A DNA stretch of 64,000 nucleotides from Micrococcales bacterium (GTDB taxonomy: Bacteria > Actinomycetota > Actinomycetes > S36-B12 > UBA10799): positions 1 through 64,000 of the forward strand of contig JADKAV010000010.1 of assembly GCA_016719135.1 (NCBI GenBank), in the 5' to 3' direction. The notes below the pieces were generated by a model. It saw nothing but the letters and a program-made list of their open reading frames with translations. It was not told the DNA's origin and ran no database searches. Of this stretch, positions 37,235 through 45,570 are shown in pieces; the first letter of the stretch is position 1; each line of letters begins with the position of its first letter. The position numbers and the translations under genes were made by a program.

Positions 37235-38634
37235 ATGAACGCCCTTGATCTCTCGCGCTGGCAGTTCGCCATCACCACCGTTTATCACTTCCTCTTCGTG
37301 CCGATCACCATCGGAACCTCGTTCCTGGTGGCCGGGATGCAGACCGCGTGGTACCGGACCGGCAATGAGAAGTGGCTGCGAGCTACGAAATTCTTCGGAA
37401 AGCTCTTCCTCATCAACTTCGCGATGGGGGTGGTGACCGGCATCGTGCAGGAGTTCCAGTTCGGGATGAACTGGAGTGACTACAGCCGGTTCGTGGGCGA
37501 CATCTTCGGGGCGCCGCTGGCCATCGAAGGCCTGCTGGCGTTCTTCCTGGAGTCGACCTTCCTCGGCCTGTGGATCTTCGGTTGGGACCGCCTGCCGAAG
37601 AAACTGCACCTGGCCACCATCTGGTTGGCCGCCATCGGAACCGTGCTGAGTGCGTACTTCATCCTGGCCGCCAACTCCTTCATGCAGAACCCGGTGGGCT
37701 ACGAGATCAACCCGCAGACCCAGCGCGCCGAGATGACCGACATCGGGCAGGTGCTGGGGCAGCCGCTGGCGATCATCACGTTCACCCACGTGATCACCAT
37801 GGCCTTCCTGGTGTCCGGGCTGTTCGTTGCGGGCATCTCCGCGTGGCTGCTGTTCAAGGGACGCTCGCTGGACGTGGTGCGCTCCACGCTGAAGCTCGGT
37901 TCCATCACCGCGCTGGTCGCCTTCGTCCTGACCGGCATCACCGGCGACGCGCAGGCCACGAAGATGGTCGAGGTCCAGCCGATGAAGATGGCCGCGGCCG
38001 AGGCCCTCTACGAGACCGCCGCGCCGGCCCCGTTCAGCATCTTCACGATCGGTACCCTCGACGGGTCCGAGCCGATCTTCAGCATCGATATCCCGCACGG
38101 CCTGTCGCTGCTGGCCACGCACAGCTGGGACGGCGAGGTGCAGGGCATCAACAACCTGCAGGCGCAGTACGAGGAGCAGTTCGGCCCGGGGACTACAGGC
38201 CGAACATCCCGATGGCCTACTGGAACTTCCGGCTCATGATCGGGTTCGGTGCACTCGGCGCCCTGATCGCGGCCTGGATGCTCTGGGTGACCCGCAAGGA
38301 CCGGATCCCGACCACCAAATGGTTCCCGAGGCTGGCGCTGTTCAGCATCATTCTTCCGCTACTGGGTTCGTCCACGGGCTGGATCTTCACCGAGATGGGC
38401 CGGCAGCCCTGGGTGGTCTTCGGGTTGATGCAGACGCAGTTCGGGGTGAGTCCGACCGTGACAGTTGCGCAGGTGCTCACCTCGATGATCGTCTTCACGC
38501 TTCTGTACGGCGCGCTGGCGGTGGTCGAGGTCGGGCTGCTGATGCGGGCGGTGAAGATCGGCCCGCCCGACTCGGCCGAGCACTCGTATCCGGACAAGCT
38601 GGGCGAGGATCGCCCGCTGACGGTGACCTACTGA
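37235..38634 (+). CDS. cydA: Cytochrome bd oxidase subunit I (frameshifted by one base)
   Basis: Terminal quinol oxidase subunit binding haems b558, b595 and d. The first frame covers residues 1-about 320 (LDLSRWQFAITTVYHFLFVP, WIFGWDRLPKK). The rest (YRPNIPMAYWNFRLMIG to ...DRPLTVTY) is in the next frame. Adding one G in GGGG at about 38193 restores 466 residues. No extended Q-loop insertion is seen. Start ATG 37235 lacks an obvious RBS. Confidence 0.92.
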
Positions 38635-38644
38635 GGAGATGACC

Positions 38645-39715
38645 ATGGAACTCCAACAGATCTGGATCATCCTCATTGCGGTTCTCTGGATGGGCTACTT
38701 CGTGCTCGAGGGCTTCGACTTCGGCGTCGGCATCCTGCTGCCAGTGATCGGTAAGAGCGAGCAGGAACGCCGTGCTTTGCTCACGACGCTGGGGCCGGTC
38801 TGGGACGGCAACGAGGTGTGGCTGCTGGTCGCCGGCGGTGCCACTTTTGCGGCCTTCCCGGAGTGGTACGCGACGTTGTTCAGCGGTTTCTACCTGCCCT
38901 TGTTGCTGATCCTGGTGGCGCTGATCCTGCGTGGTGTGGCCTTCGAGTACCGCAGCAAGCGCTCCGACCCGACCTGGCGCAAGCGCTGGGACGCGGCGAT
39001 CGTGGTGGGCTCGTTCGTGCCGGCGCTGCTGTGGGGCGTGGCGTTTGCGAACATCGTGCGCGGCGTCCCGATGCGACTCGGCGAACAGGGCAACAGCCTC
39101 TACGACGGCGGGTTCTTCAACCTGCTGAACCCGTACGCCCTGGTGGGTGGGCTGACCACGCTGACGCTGTTCATGACGCACGGCGCGATCTTCCTGGCGC
39201 TCAAGACCGACGGCGAGATCCGGGTCCGGGCCAACAAGCTCGCGGGTCAGATCGGACTGGTCGCCACGGTGATCGCGGTGATCTTCCTGCTGTGGACCCA
39301 ACTTGCCTACAGCGACAAGGCCTGGACATGGGCCCTGGTCGTGGTGGCGGCACTCTGCTGGCTGGCGGGCCTGGCGATGAACCGGGCAGGCAGGGAGGGC
39401 TGGTCGTTCCTGTTCAGCGCCATCACACTGGCCGGAGCGGTGGCGTTCCTGTTCTCGGTTCTGTATCCCAACGTGATGCCTGCGTCCAACGATCCGGCGC
39501 TGTCATTGACGATCTGGAACGCGAGCAGCTCTGACTACACCTTGCGGATCATGACCATCGTCGCGGTCATCTTCACACCCATCGTCTTGGCTTACCAGTC
39601 CTGGACCTACTGGGTATTCCGCAAGCGGGTATCCCCGTCGCAGATCACCAACGCCGACCACGGCTCGCTGGATCTGCCCGGTGAGGGCACAACAGGGGAG
39701 AAGATCGGGGTCTAG
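38645..39715 (+). CDS. cydB: Cytochrome bd oxidase subunit II
   Basis: 356 residues, about nine membrane helices, starting MELQQIWIILIAVLWMGYFVLEGFDFGVG, a CydB hallmark. Its GAGGAG site overlaps the cydA stop; ATG 38639 is an alternative start two codons upstream. No cydCD genes follow. Confidence 0.94.
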   Translation: MELQQIWIILIAVLWMGYFVLEGFDFGVGILLPVIGKSEQERRALLTTLGPVWDGNEVWLLVAGGATFAAFPEWYATLFSGFYLPLLLILVALILRGVAFEYRSKRSDPTWRKRWDAAIVVGSFVPALLWGVAFANIVRGVPMRLGEQGNSLYDGGFFNLLNPYALVGGLTTLTLFMTHGAIFLALKTDGEIRVRANKLAGQIGLVATVIAVIFLLWTQLAYSDKAWTWALVVVAALCWLAGLAMNRAGREGWSFLFSAITLAGAVAFLFSVLYPNVMPASNDPALSLTIWNASSSDYTLRIMTIVAVIFTPIVLAYQSWTYWVFRKRVSPSQITNADHGSLDLPGEGTTGEKIGV

Positions 39716-39726
39716 CACCCCGCTGC

Positions 39727-39762
39727 GAGAACGGCAGGCGTGAGGGGCGGCCTGCCGTTCTC
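39727..39762 (+). terminator. Terminator hairpin after cydB
   Basis: GAGAACGGCAGGC and GCCTGCCGTTCTC form a perfect 13-bp stem around a 10-nt loop, followed by a GTGTGTTC stretch. Confidence 0.75.
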
Positions 39763-39814
39763 GTGTGTTCGGTGGAGCAGGCGCCCCAGAACTCGAAAGC
39801 AACTACCTTGTTCA

Positions 39815-40069
39815 GTGACCGGAAACGACTTCATCGACGCCCTCGGCGAGGACGATCAGGGCCAGTACGTATGGATTTCGATCTGCCTGCGGTGTGGGGC
39901 AGAGTTCGAGCACATGACCTACCCGGAACAAGACGTGATCAACAGGCGGCAGGACCACGTCCACCTGGAGGAGCCGGACTTCCTGTCCATCCTGCGCTGG
40001 ACCGGTCACCCAGGTGGTGACTCAGACACGGTGCTGAGGGCCATCGGTGTACCCGAGGAGATGCTCTAG
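39815..40069 (+). CDS. Small conserved-looking protein, unknown function
   Basis: 84 residues, starting VTGNDFIDALGED. It has one Cys pair (ICLRC) and a His-rich centre (FEHMTYPEQ, QDHVHLEEP) but no complete zinc motif I recognise. TACCTT lies 5 nt before GTG 39815, so the mRNA may be leaderless. The longer frame from 39740 passes through the cydB terminator. Confidence 0.55.
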   Translation: MTGNDFIDALGEDDQGQYVWISICLRCGAEFEHMTYPEQDVINRRQDHVHLEEPDFLSILRWTGHPGGDSDTVLRAIGVPEEML

Positions 40070-40076
40070 CTCATCC

Positions 40077-40531
40077 CTATTGCTGGGCGAGCGCGACAGC
40101 TAGTTCCACCGCCTCCCGGGCGGTCGTGGCGACCACGGGGCCTTCGGAAGGTCCCACCCTCGCAGCATCACCACCGGGACCCCTGTGCGCACTGCCAGAG
40201 CCACTTCGCTGAGCGTCCCCCAACTTCCCCCGATGCTGATCACGGCGTCTGCAGACCGAACGATCAGTGCATTGCGCATCTCGCCGAGGCCGGTCGGGAT
40301 GGCCACCGTGACAAACGGGTTGGCCTGCGACCGGTGCATACCGGGGAGGATGGCGACGACCGTCCCGTCAGCGATCGCCGCGCCACGTGAGGCCGCCTGC
40401 ATCACCCCGCCCAGACCTCCGGTGAGCACGGTATGTCCGGCGGCCGCGAGATGATGTCCGACCTGCTGCGCGGCAGCCGCTTCATCCGGTGAGGCCTGCG
40501 CGGGACCGACGACGGCGATGGTGAAAGACAT
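40077..40531 (-). CDS. LOG-like nucleotide-binding protein, TIGR00725 type (frameshifted by one base)
   Basis: The first 130 residues match the SLOG fold (TVLTGGLGGVMQAASRGA, then AVISIGGSWGTLSEVALA). The observed frame ends RPPGRRWN and stop at 40100. Adding one base near 40140 gives GPVVATTAREAVELAVALAQQ and a stop at 40077, a natural 151-residue end. Such proteins may release cytokinin-like nucleobases or bind nucleotides; this member is unassigned. Confidence 0.8.
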
Positions 40532-40597
40532 GGCGCCTCCTGACCGACACCGACCACGCTATGACGATGTCGGCGTGGCGTCGAGAGCCCGCGAAAC

Positions 40598-40738
40598 TCA
40601 ACCGTCCAGGTCGTGCTCGCGCGTCTGCTTCTGGATCTCGCCCTGTTCGTGGGCGGCGTCCCGGGTCTTCTCGTGATGGGTCTCGCGTTCCAGGGCTTCG
40701 TCGACGGAAGCCTGCTCTTCATCGCGTTCGGTAGGCAT
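40598..40738 (-). CDS. Short hydrophilic protein, unknown
   Basis: 46 residues (MPTERDEEQASVDEALER...HDLDG), over 45% charged, with no hydrophobic core; probably disordered. It is divergent from the hemerythrin-like gene, in the stress island. No RBS is strong, and coding status rests on composition and position. Confidence 0.35.
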   Translation of the reverse strand: MPTERDEEQASVDEALERETHHEKTRDAAHEQGEIQKQTREHDLDG

Positions 40739-40766
40739 GAGCGTCAGCGTGACACACGCGGCGCGG

Positions 40767-40791
40767 GTATGCCCAACAGTCTGCCGGGTAT
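40767..40791 (+). promoter_or_regulatory. SigB/SigF-type promoter for the hemerythrin-like gene
   Basis: GTAT-N15-GGGTAT, with the -10 end 8 nt before ATG 40800, so the transcript is probably leaderless. Confidence 0.6.
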
Positions 40792-40799
40792 CAACTGTC

Positions 40800-41330
40800 A
40801 TGGCTGTGGACATCGCGCTCGTGCTGCGTTCCGAGCACCGGCGGCTCAGGGAGCTCGCTGCGCGCTGCGGCCGGACCAGTCGCGGATTCCACGATCCGCC
40901 CTCGGATCTGCAGAAGGCGTTGCGGGCTCATGTGCTTGCTGCGGCCGCGGAGGTGTATCCGACCGCCGCGCAGAAGAGCACCGCCAACGGCTGGCCGGCG
41001 CAGGAGTTCGCGGAGATCCGCAAGGCGGCCGAAGCGAACACGATCAGCGCCGATGAACTTGTGCGGGCCGTCGAGGATCTGGTGGATGCAGAGATGCAGT
41101 TCGTTGTGCCTGCTGTCGAGTCTTTGGAGCTCAATGCGCGCAGGCGGATGGGAAAGGTCTTCCGCATGCGGCGCGACGCCAATCTGCGCAACGGTGACCC
41201 CGGTTCCAGGCGCCGCCGGTCGCAGACAGAGTTGTACGAGATGGCCCGACGGGCTGGCGTGGAGCACCGATCGAGCATGACGCAGGCCCAGTTGCAGGAA
41301 GCCCTCGAGGCTCGTTCTCGTCATCGGTGA
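40800..41330 (+). CDS. Hemerythrin-like domain plus Rho_N/HeH-like tail
   Basis: 176 residues. The first 120 residues resemble a hemerythrin HHE domain (IALVLRSEHRRLRELAARC, then AHVLAAAAEVYPTA) but lack several iron-ligand His. The end (SQTELYEMARRAGVEHRSSMTQAQLQEAL) is like the Rho N-terminal/HeH helical domain that binds nucleic acid. Probably a stress protein; iron binding is doubtful. ATG 40800 is 8 nt past a SigB-type -10 box. Confidence 0.6.
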   Translation: MAVDIALVLRSEHRRLRELAARCGRTSRGFHDPPSDLQKALRAHVLAAAAEVYPTAAQKSTANGWPAQEFAEIRKAAEANTISADELVRAVEDLVDAEMQFVVPAVESLELNARRRMGKVFRMRRDANLRNGDPGSRRRRSQTELYEMARRAGVEHRSSMTQAQLQEALEARSRHR

Positions 41331-41564
41331 ATTGATCCAATCTCGTGAAAAGGGGTTTACTTCTGCCCTGCGATGCGTGTAACGTGATGCGTGCGTCCAG
41401 CAGAGTGGCGCATTTGTCGCAGGGCCTGCAAGAAAGTCGGGCCGCGAACCTTTGTACAGCGAAAGCCCTAGAAGTGGGCACGCACCCATCGACGTGCGCT
41501 TCAGAAGCAGGCCGCGTCGCTCACGCAATCACCGCCAAAACGAATGCTGTTGAGCGAGGTCTTC

Positions 41565-43333
41565 ATGTTGATCCACATAGTTTCCCGCCCGTTATCCGAA
41601 CTTTCCCATGTCCCACGTAGCGGGGTGCGTTCCCTGGTACGCACCGTGCGTGACGCCGGAGCCGAGGTCGTGGAGGATGTCGGGCTGACCGGCGACTTCT
41701 CCCATGCCGTTGCCACCTGCGCTGAGCAGCTGCAACGCCAGTGGGAGAACAAGCCACCGCAGATCGTGCACACGGTCGGCCTGGTCGCCACGATGGCTGC
41801 TCTCGCTGCCCGCCGGGACGGTCTGCCAGTGGTGAGCACTTTCGACGAGAGTCCCGTCCCCTCCGAGGTGGAGGCGCGACTGGCCCGGCAGGTGGATGCC
41901 GTCATCCCATTGTCCACTCCGGAGCAGGACGTCTGGCGCCAGCTGGGCGCGCATACAGCCAGCCCGGGCGTCATCGCGCTGGCTCAGCCGGCAGTGGACG
42001 CGCCAGCGAGGACCGGTGAGGACGTCGTCTGCCTGTGCAGCGGCGACGAGCTGTCCCGCGTCGTCGACTCCATGCCGTATTGGGGAAACAACCGCTTGGT
42101 CATCCTCGGGCGGGTGTCCGACGATCGGTGGGCGCAGCTGATTCAACAGGCGCGAGCCCTCGGCGTCGAGCAGCGCCTGGTGCGTCGTCCCGGTTTGCGC
42201 GGTGAACAACGCCAGGCCATGTGGCGCGACGCGGCACTGCTGCTGGCAGGAACCGAAGGCGCCCGTCACGGCGGTTTCGTGCTGGAGGCCGCCGCACACG
42301 GGGTTCCGTCGGTTGCGGTCGCGGTCGAGGCCCATCTGGATCACATCGTGCCCGGGGCGACCGGTCTTCTGGTCGAACCCGGCACCGGGCCCCGCACGCT
42401 GGGCGCAATCGTGTCCGAGTTGCTCGCCGACGACTTGCGGCGGCGCGGAATGGGAGCCTCCTCGTTGGTGCGTGTGCGCGCTCTCAACGAGCAGCCCGCT
42501 GTTGGCCAGCGGCTGTTGGGGATCTACCGTCAGTACGCCGGCTTGGTGCAGGAGCAGACGAAGGTCGTCCCTCGGCTCACCCCGGAAGGCAGTGCCCTCG
42601 CGCTCAAGTACATGCCGCTGGCACGCCAACTGGCCCACCGTTACGCGGGTCGGGGTCAGCGCCTCGACGACCTGATCCAGGTTGCGTCCCTTGGCCTGGT
42701 GCGTGCCGCCTCCGGTTCAATCCGGAGCTGGGCAACGAGTTCCACTCCTTCGCCGTGCCGACCATCCTCGGGGAGTTGCGGCGTCACTTCCGCGACCATG
42801 CGTGGGCCGCTCGGGTTCCGCGAAGCCTGCAAGAGGCGACGCTGAAGGTGCAGAGGGCCTCCGACGAACTGCGTGTGGCCCGTGGACAGGACCCGACTCC
42901 GGCTGAGGTGGCCGATGAACTCGGCCTGGTCGAGGAAGAGGTGCTGCAGGCCATGCAGGCGCGCGGCGAGGCGATGAGTTCGAAGTCGCTGGACCACCCG
43001 ATGGGCGAGGACGGCGCTGAGGCCTTCGGGGACTTGGTCGGAGACACCGACCCGGACCTGGAATATGTGGAACTGCGTGAGGCCGTGCGTTCGGCACTGC
43101 ACAAACTCCCCGAGCGCGAACGCGAAATCCTGCTGATGCGTTTCTACGGGGAGCACACGCAGTCGGAGATCGCCGAGCGAATGGGCCTGTCGCAGGTCCA
43201 TGTGTCGCGGTTGATCACCCGTACGCTGACCGCGCTGCGTGACCACGTCATGAACGACGTGCCGCTGCCCAAGTCGTGGGTCCAGCAGGCCGAGCGCGCC
43301 GGCGATCCGGAACGCCGGCGCACGGCCGCCTGA
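41565..43333 (+). CDS. Glycosyltransferase-like domain fused to SigB/F/G-family sigma factor (frameshifted by one base)
   Basis: With one base added near 42712 (CTCC to CTCCC) the frame is continuous for 589 residues. Residues 1-about 330 form a GT-B/GT4-like domain (QIVHTVGLVATMAALAAR; GFVLEAAAHGVPSVA; HIVPGATGLLVEPG). The EX7E catalytic pair is not preserved (Ala at the first Glu position), so it may bind a sugar nucleotide without catalysis. Residues about 342-589 are a sigma factor of the SigB/SigF/SigG group: SALALKYMPLARQLAHRYAG (region 2), NEFHSFAVPTILGELRRHF, then REREILLMRFYGEHTQSEIA and MGLSQVHVSRL (region 4 HTH). ATG 41565 follows a GAGGT site. The fusion is read straight from the sequence; its role is inference. 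Confidence 0.85.
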
Positions 43334-43484
43334 ACCATGTAGAGCGTCCACTGGGCCGGGCGACGAGGTGATGACCCTCGTCGCCTGGCCTCGTGCTGTG
43401 CGACACGGGCCATGCTGACGGCAGGCACCGCAGGTATAGAACTCAGACTGCTGGGAGATCCCCAAAGCGAGGAGGGCCGGAACC

Positions 43485-43649
43485 ATGCGTGAAGACAGCA
43501 AGTATGCCCCGTTCGATGCCGCAGACTACCTCGAGGATCTTGACGATGTCGCGACCGATCTGCAGATCGTCCTGCAGGAGTCTGCCGAGGATCCCAGCGC
43601 TGTCACCAACGTTTTGGGCCTGCGTTTCGAAGTGCACACCGTCGCCTGA
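43485..43649 (+). CDS. Short HigA-type antitoxin remnant
   Basis: 54 residues. FDAADYLEDLDDVATDLQIVLQESAEDP resembles the N-terminal part of HigA-like addiction-module antidotes (FDAAEYL...), but the helix-turn-helix half is missing and no toxin is adjacent. A GGAGG site lies upstream of ATG 43485, so it may still be translated. Confidence 0.5.
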   Translation: MREDSKYAPFDAADYLEDLDDVATDLQIVLQESAEDPSAVTNVLGLRFEVHTVA

Positions 43650-44018
43650 CCCCCCTGAGGCACCGGTGTCGCAGGAGTCGGCCCCGGCGGCCAGTGAGGG
43701 AGCCGGGCGCTGCGGGGGACTTTGGTCGTCTCAGGTCACCGGGAGGCGCGATCTGTCCAAAGTCCCGCGGCCACGGTCCTGCTGCCGTTCCAACCGGTGT
43801 AGAGGCCGACCGCCCACCTGCTGACCCACTGCTGATGGGCCGATGAGGATGTCGCTGGCCACCAGCAGATCAGCGCTATGAAGGTGACCCTTTCCCAGGA
43901 CGTTGCTATCCTGCGATCAGTCACATCTGTGATGTCGACGCCGTACCGGTAGCCGCCGCCGTCCTGGATCGCATGGCATCCGCGGACGTCCTGGGAGACA
44001 CGGGGAAGGGAGTGCACA
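43650..44018. other. Intergenic region, regulatory only
   Basis: No supported gene. It holds an inverted repeat GGGACTTTGG (43716-43725) / CCAAAGTCCC (43757-43766) and a TCACA-TC-TGTGA palindrome (43921-43932), and a strong GGGAG site at its end for the STAS gene. Confidence 0.5.
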
Positions 44019-44357
44019 ATGGTGCAGGACGCTACTGACACCGATTCCTCCTTCAGCGTGAACCACGCTTCAGCCCGCTTGGTCCTGGTCGGCGACGTAG
44101 GCCACGAGGTGGCCGACTCCCTGAAGGAACAGGCGTCCCTGCAGATGCCGACCCAGGTGGATGAGCTTGTCGTCGACCTGAGTGCCTGCCGCTTTCTCGA
44201 GCCCGCAGCCGTCGACATGTTGAGTTCCGTGCTGGGCCGGGCCGACGCCGGCGGCGCCCACATCTCATTGCAAGGCATGTCCGCCAATCTGCGGGTCATC
44301 CTGGGAATCGCCGGTCTGCTGGACCTCGCCGAATCCTCCGGACCTCAAGGTGACTGA
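44019..44357 (+). CDS. STAS-domain anti-anti-sigma factor
   Basis: 112 residues. A STAS fold (RLVLVGDVGHEVADSLKEQ ... VDELVVDLSACRFLEPAAVDML). The DLSxCxFLEPAAVDM stretch is the phosphorylation-site region: a Ser lies two residues after Asp, as in RsbV/SpoIIAA. It would release the sigma factor when dephosphorylated by a SpoIIE phosphatase. It overlaps the next gene by 8 bp and probably shares one mRNA. Confidence 0.8.
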   Translation: MVQDATDTDSSFSVNHASARLVLVGDVGHEVADSLKEQASLQMPTQVDELVVDLSACRFLEPAAVDMLSSVLGRADAGGAHISLQGMSANLRVILGIAGLLDLAESSGPQGD

Positions 44358-45570
44358 CATGTCATCCATCGGCGGGGGGGAACCGCTGACCGCCAGCAGT
44401 CCGGCACTGGCCGAGACGGTCACTGCTTTGAGCAAGGAGATCCGTGACCTGCGGCGGTCGGCGCGTGTGCGTGCTGTCATCGAGCAGGCCAAGGGGGTAC
44501 TCGTGGAGCGGCACGGGATAACCCTGGACGAAGCATTCGACAAGTTGCGAACCACCTCGCAGCAGCACAACGTGCGCGTGGTCGAAGTCGCGGCCACGAT
44601 CGTGGGCGTTGCCATCCCCGAGGCGGACGATGACGCTGTGCCGGTGGGGGAGGCACTGGTGGAAGAGCAACTGCCGGTATCCGAGGCCACGTCCGGGACG
44701 TGGAAGGCCCTGCGCCAGCAGCCGTACGTTCGGGCCGGGGTCGTGACGGCGATGATGGACGCCGTCGCCGGGTCGACCCGGCAAGGTGATGAGGCCGCTG
44801 AGCTGCTGCGAGAGATCCTTGAGCCGTACGGGGTCGAGGCGGTCACCATGTACAGCAGCAGCGCAGACGACTCGTTGCGCTTCGTGGGTCAGGTGGGTGT
44901 GCCTGGGGACCTGATCAGCCCGTGGCGCAGCATCCCACCGTCCACCAACATCCCCTACGTAGTCACCGTGGTGGAGAACCGGGCGCTGTTCTTCGGTGAT
45001 CGGCAGAGTCGATTCGCTCAGTTCCCCGCGTTGGCCAGTGTGCGGTCGGGAGGCTACGAGGGCATCGCGACGATCCCAGTGGAAGACGCCGGCTCGGTCC
45101 TCGGGGTCGTGGGACTGATGTGGTCCCAGCCGCAGGAGTTCGACGAATTGCGCCAGCATGGGATCACCAAGCACGTTCAGCGGGTGGGGTCACTGCTCAT
45201 GCGCAACGTGGCGGCGACCGACCCGGAACTCGACTGGCTCAACACGCTATTGCGGCTTCATCTGGATCCGTGGCTGTTGTTGGAGGCCATCACGAATTCG
45301 CAGGGATCCAGCCACGACTTCGTGGTACAGGACGCTTCCACCACGGTGGACGCCGGACCGTGGATCGGACGCCGACTGCTGGAGATCTGGCCGTCCTTGG
45401 CCGACGATGGCACCGCCGAGTCTCTGGGCACCCTGGTCCGCGCGGGTGGCTCGTGGAGCGCGACAGTGGGCGAACCCTCGGCAGTGCCATGGGGGATCCC
45501 GGGCAGTCTGATCCGGGCGGTGCGTCTGGGTCAGCGGGTAGTGCTCGTGTGGCGCCCGGGTCAGAGCTGA
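44350..45570 (+). CDS. ANTAR-GAF signalling protein
   Basis: 406 residues (403 from ATG 44359). Residues about 25-90 are ANTAR-like (EIRDLRRSARVRAVIEQAKG, RHGITLDEAFDKLR), an RNA-binding antitermination domain. A GAF-like domain follows (about 130-290), then an extra C-terminal region. ANTAR first, GAF second is the reverse of the usual order. GTG 44350 overlaps the STAS stop; ATG 44359 behind AAGGTG is the alternative. Confidence 0.72.
   Translation: MTDMSSIGGGEPLTASSPALAETVTALSKEIRDLRRSARVRAVIEQAKGVLVERHGITLDEAFDKLRTTSQQHNVRVVEVAATIVGVAIPEADDDAVPVGEALVEEQLPVSEATSGTWKALRQQPYVRAGVVTAMMDAVAGSTRQGDEAAELLREILEPYGVEAVTMYSSSADDSLRFVGQVGVPGDLISPWRSIPPSTNIPYVVTVVENRALFFGDRQSRFAQFPALASVRSGGYEGIATIPVEDAGSVLGVVGLMWSQPQEFDELRQHGITKHVQRVGSLLMRNVAATDPELDWLNTLLRLHLDPWLLLEAITNSQGSSHDFVVQDASTTVDAGPWIGRRLLEIWPSLADDGTAESLGTLVRAGGSWSATVGEPSAVPWGIPGSLIRAVRLGQRVVLVWRPGQS

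Noticed and set aside
42221..43333. Treating the sigma factor as starting inside the glycosyltransferase-like region in its own frame
   Set aside because: The 160 residues upstream of the sigma part in that frame are Arg/Ala/Gly-rich nonsense, while the other frame reads a fold; a one-base slip explains it.
43393..43824. 143-residue plus-strand frame in the gap after the sigma fusion
   Set aside because: Ser/Arg/Pro-rich shadow of the HigA-like frame with no RBS.
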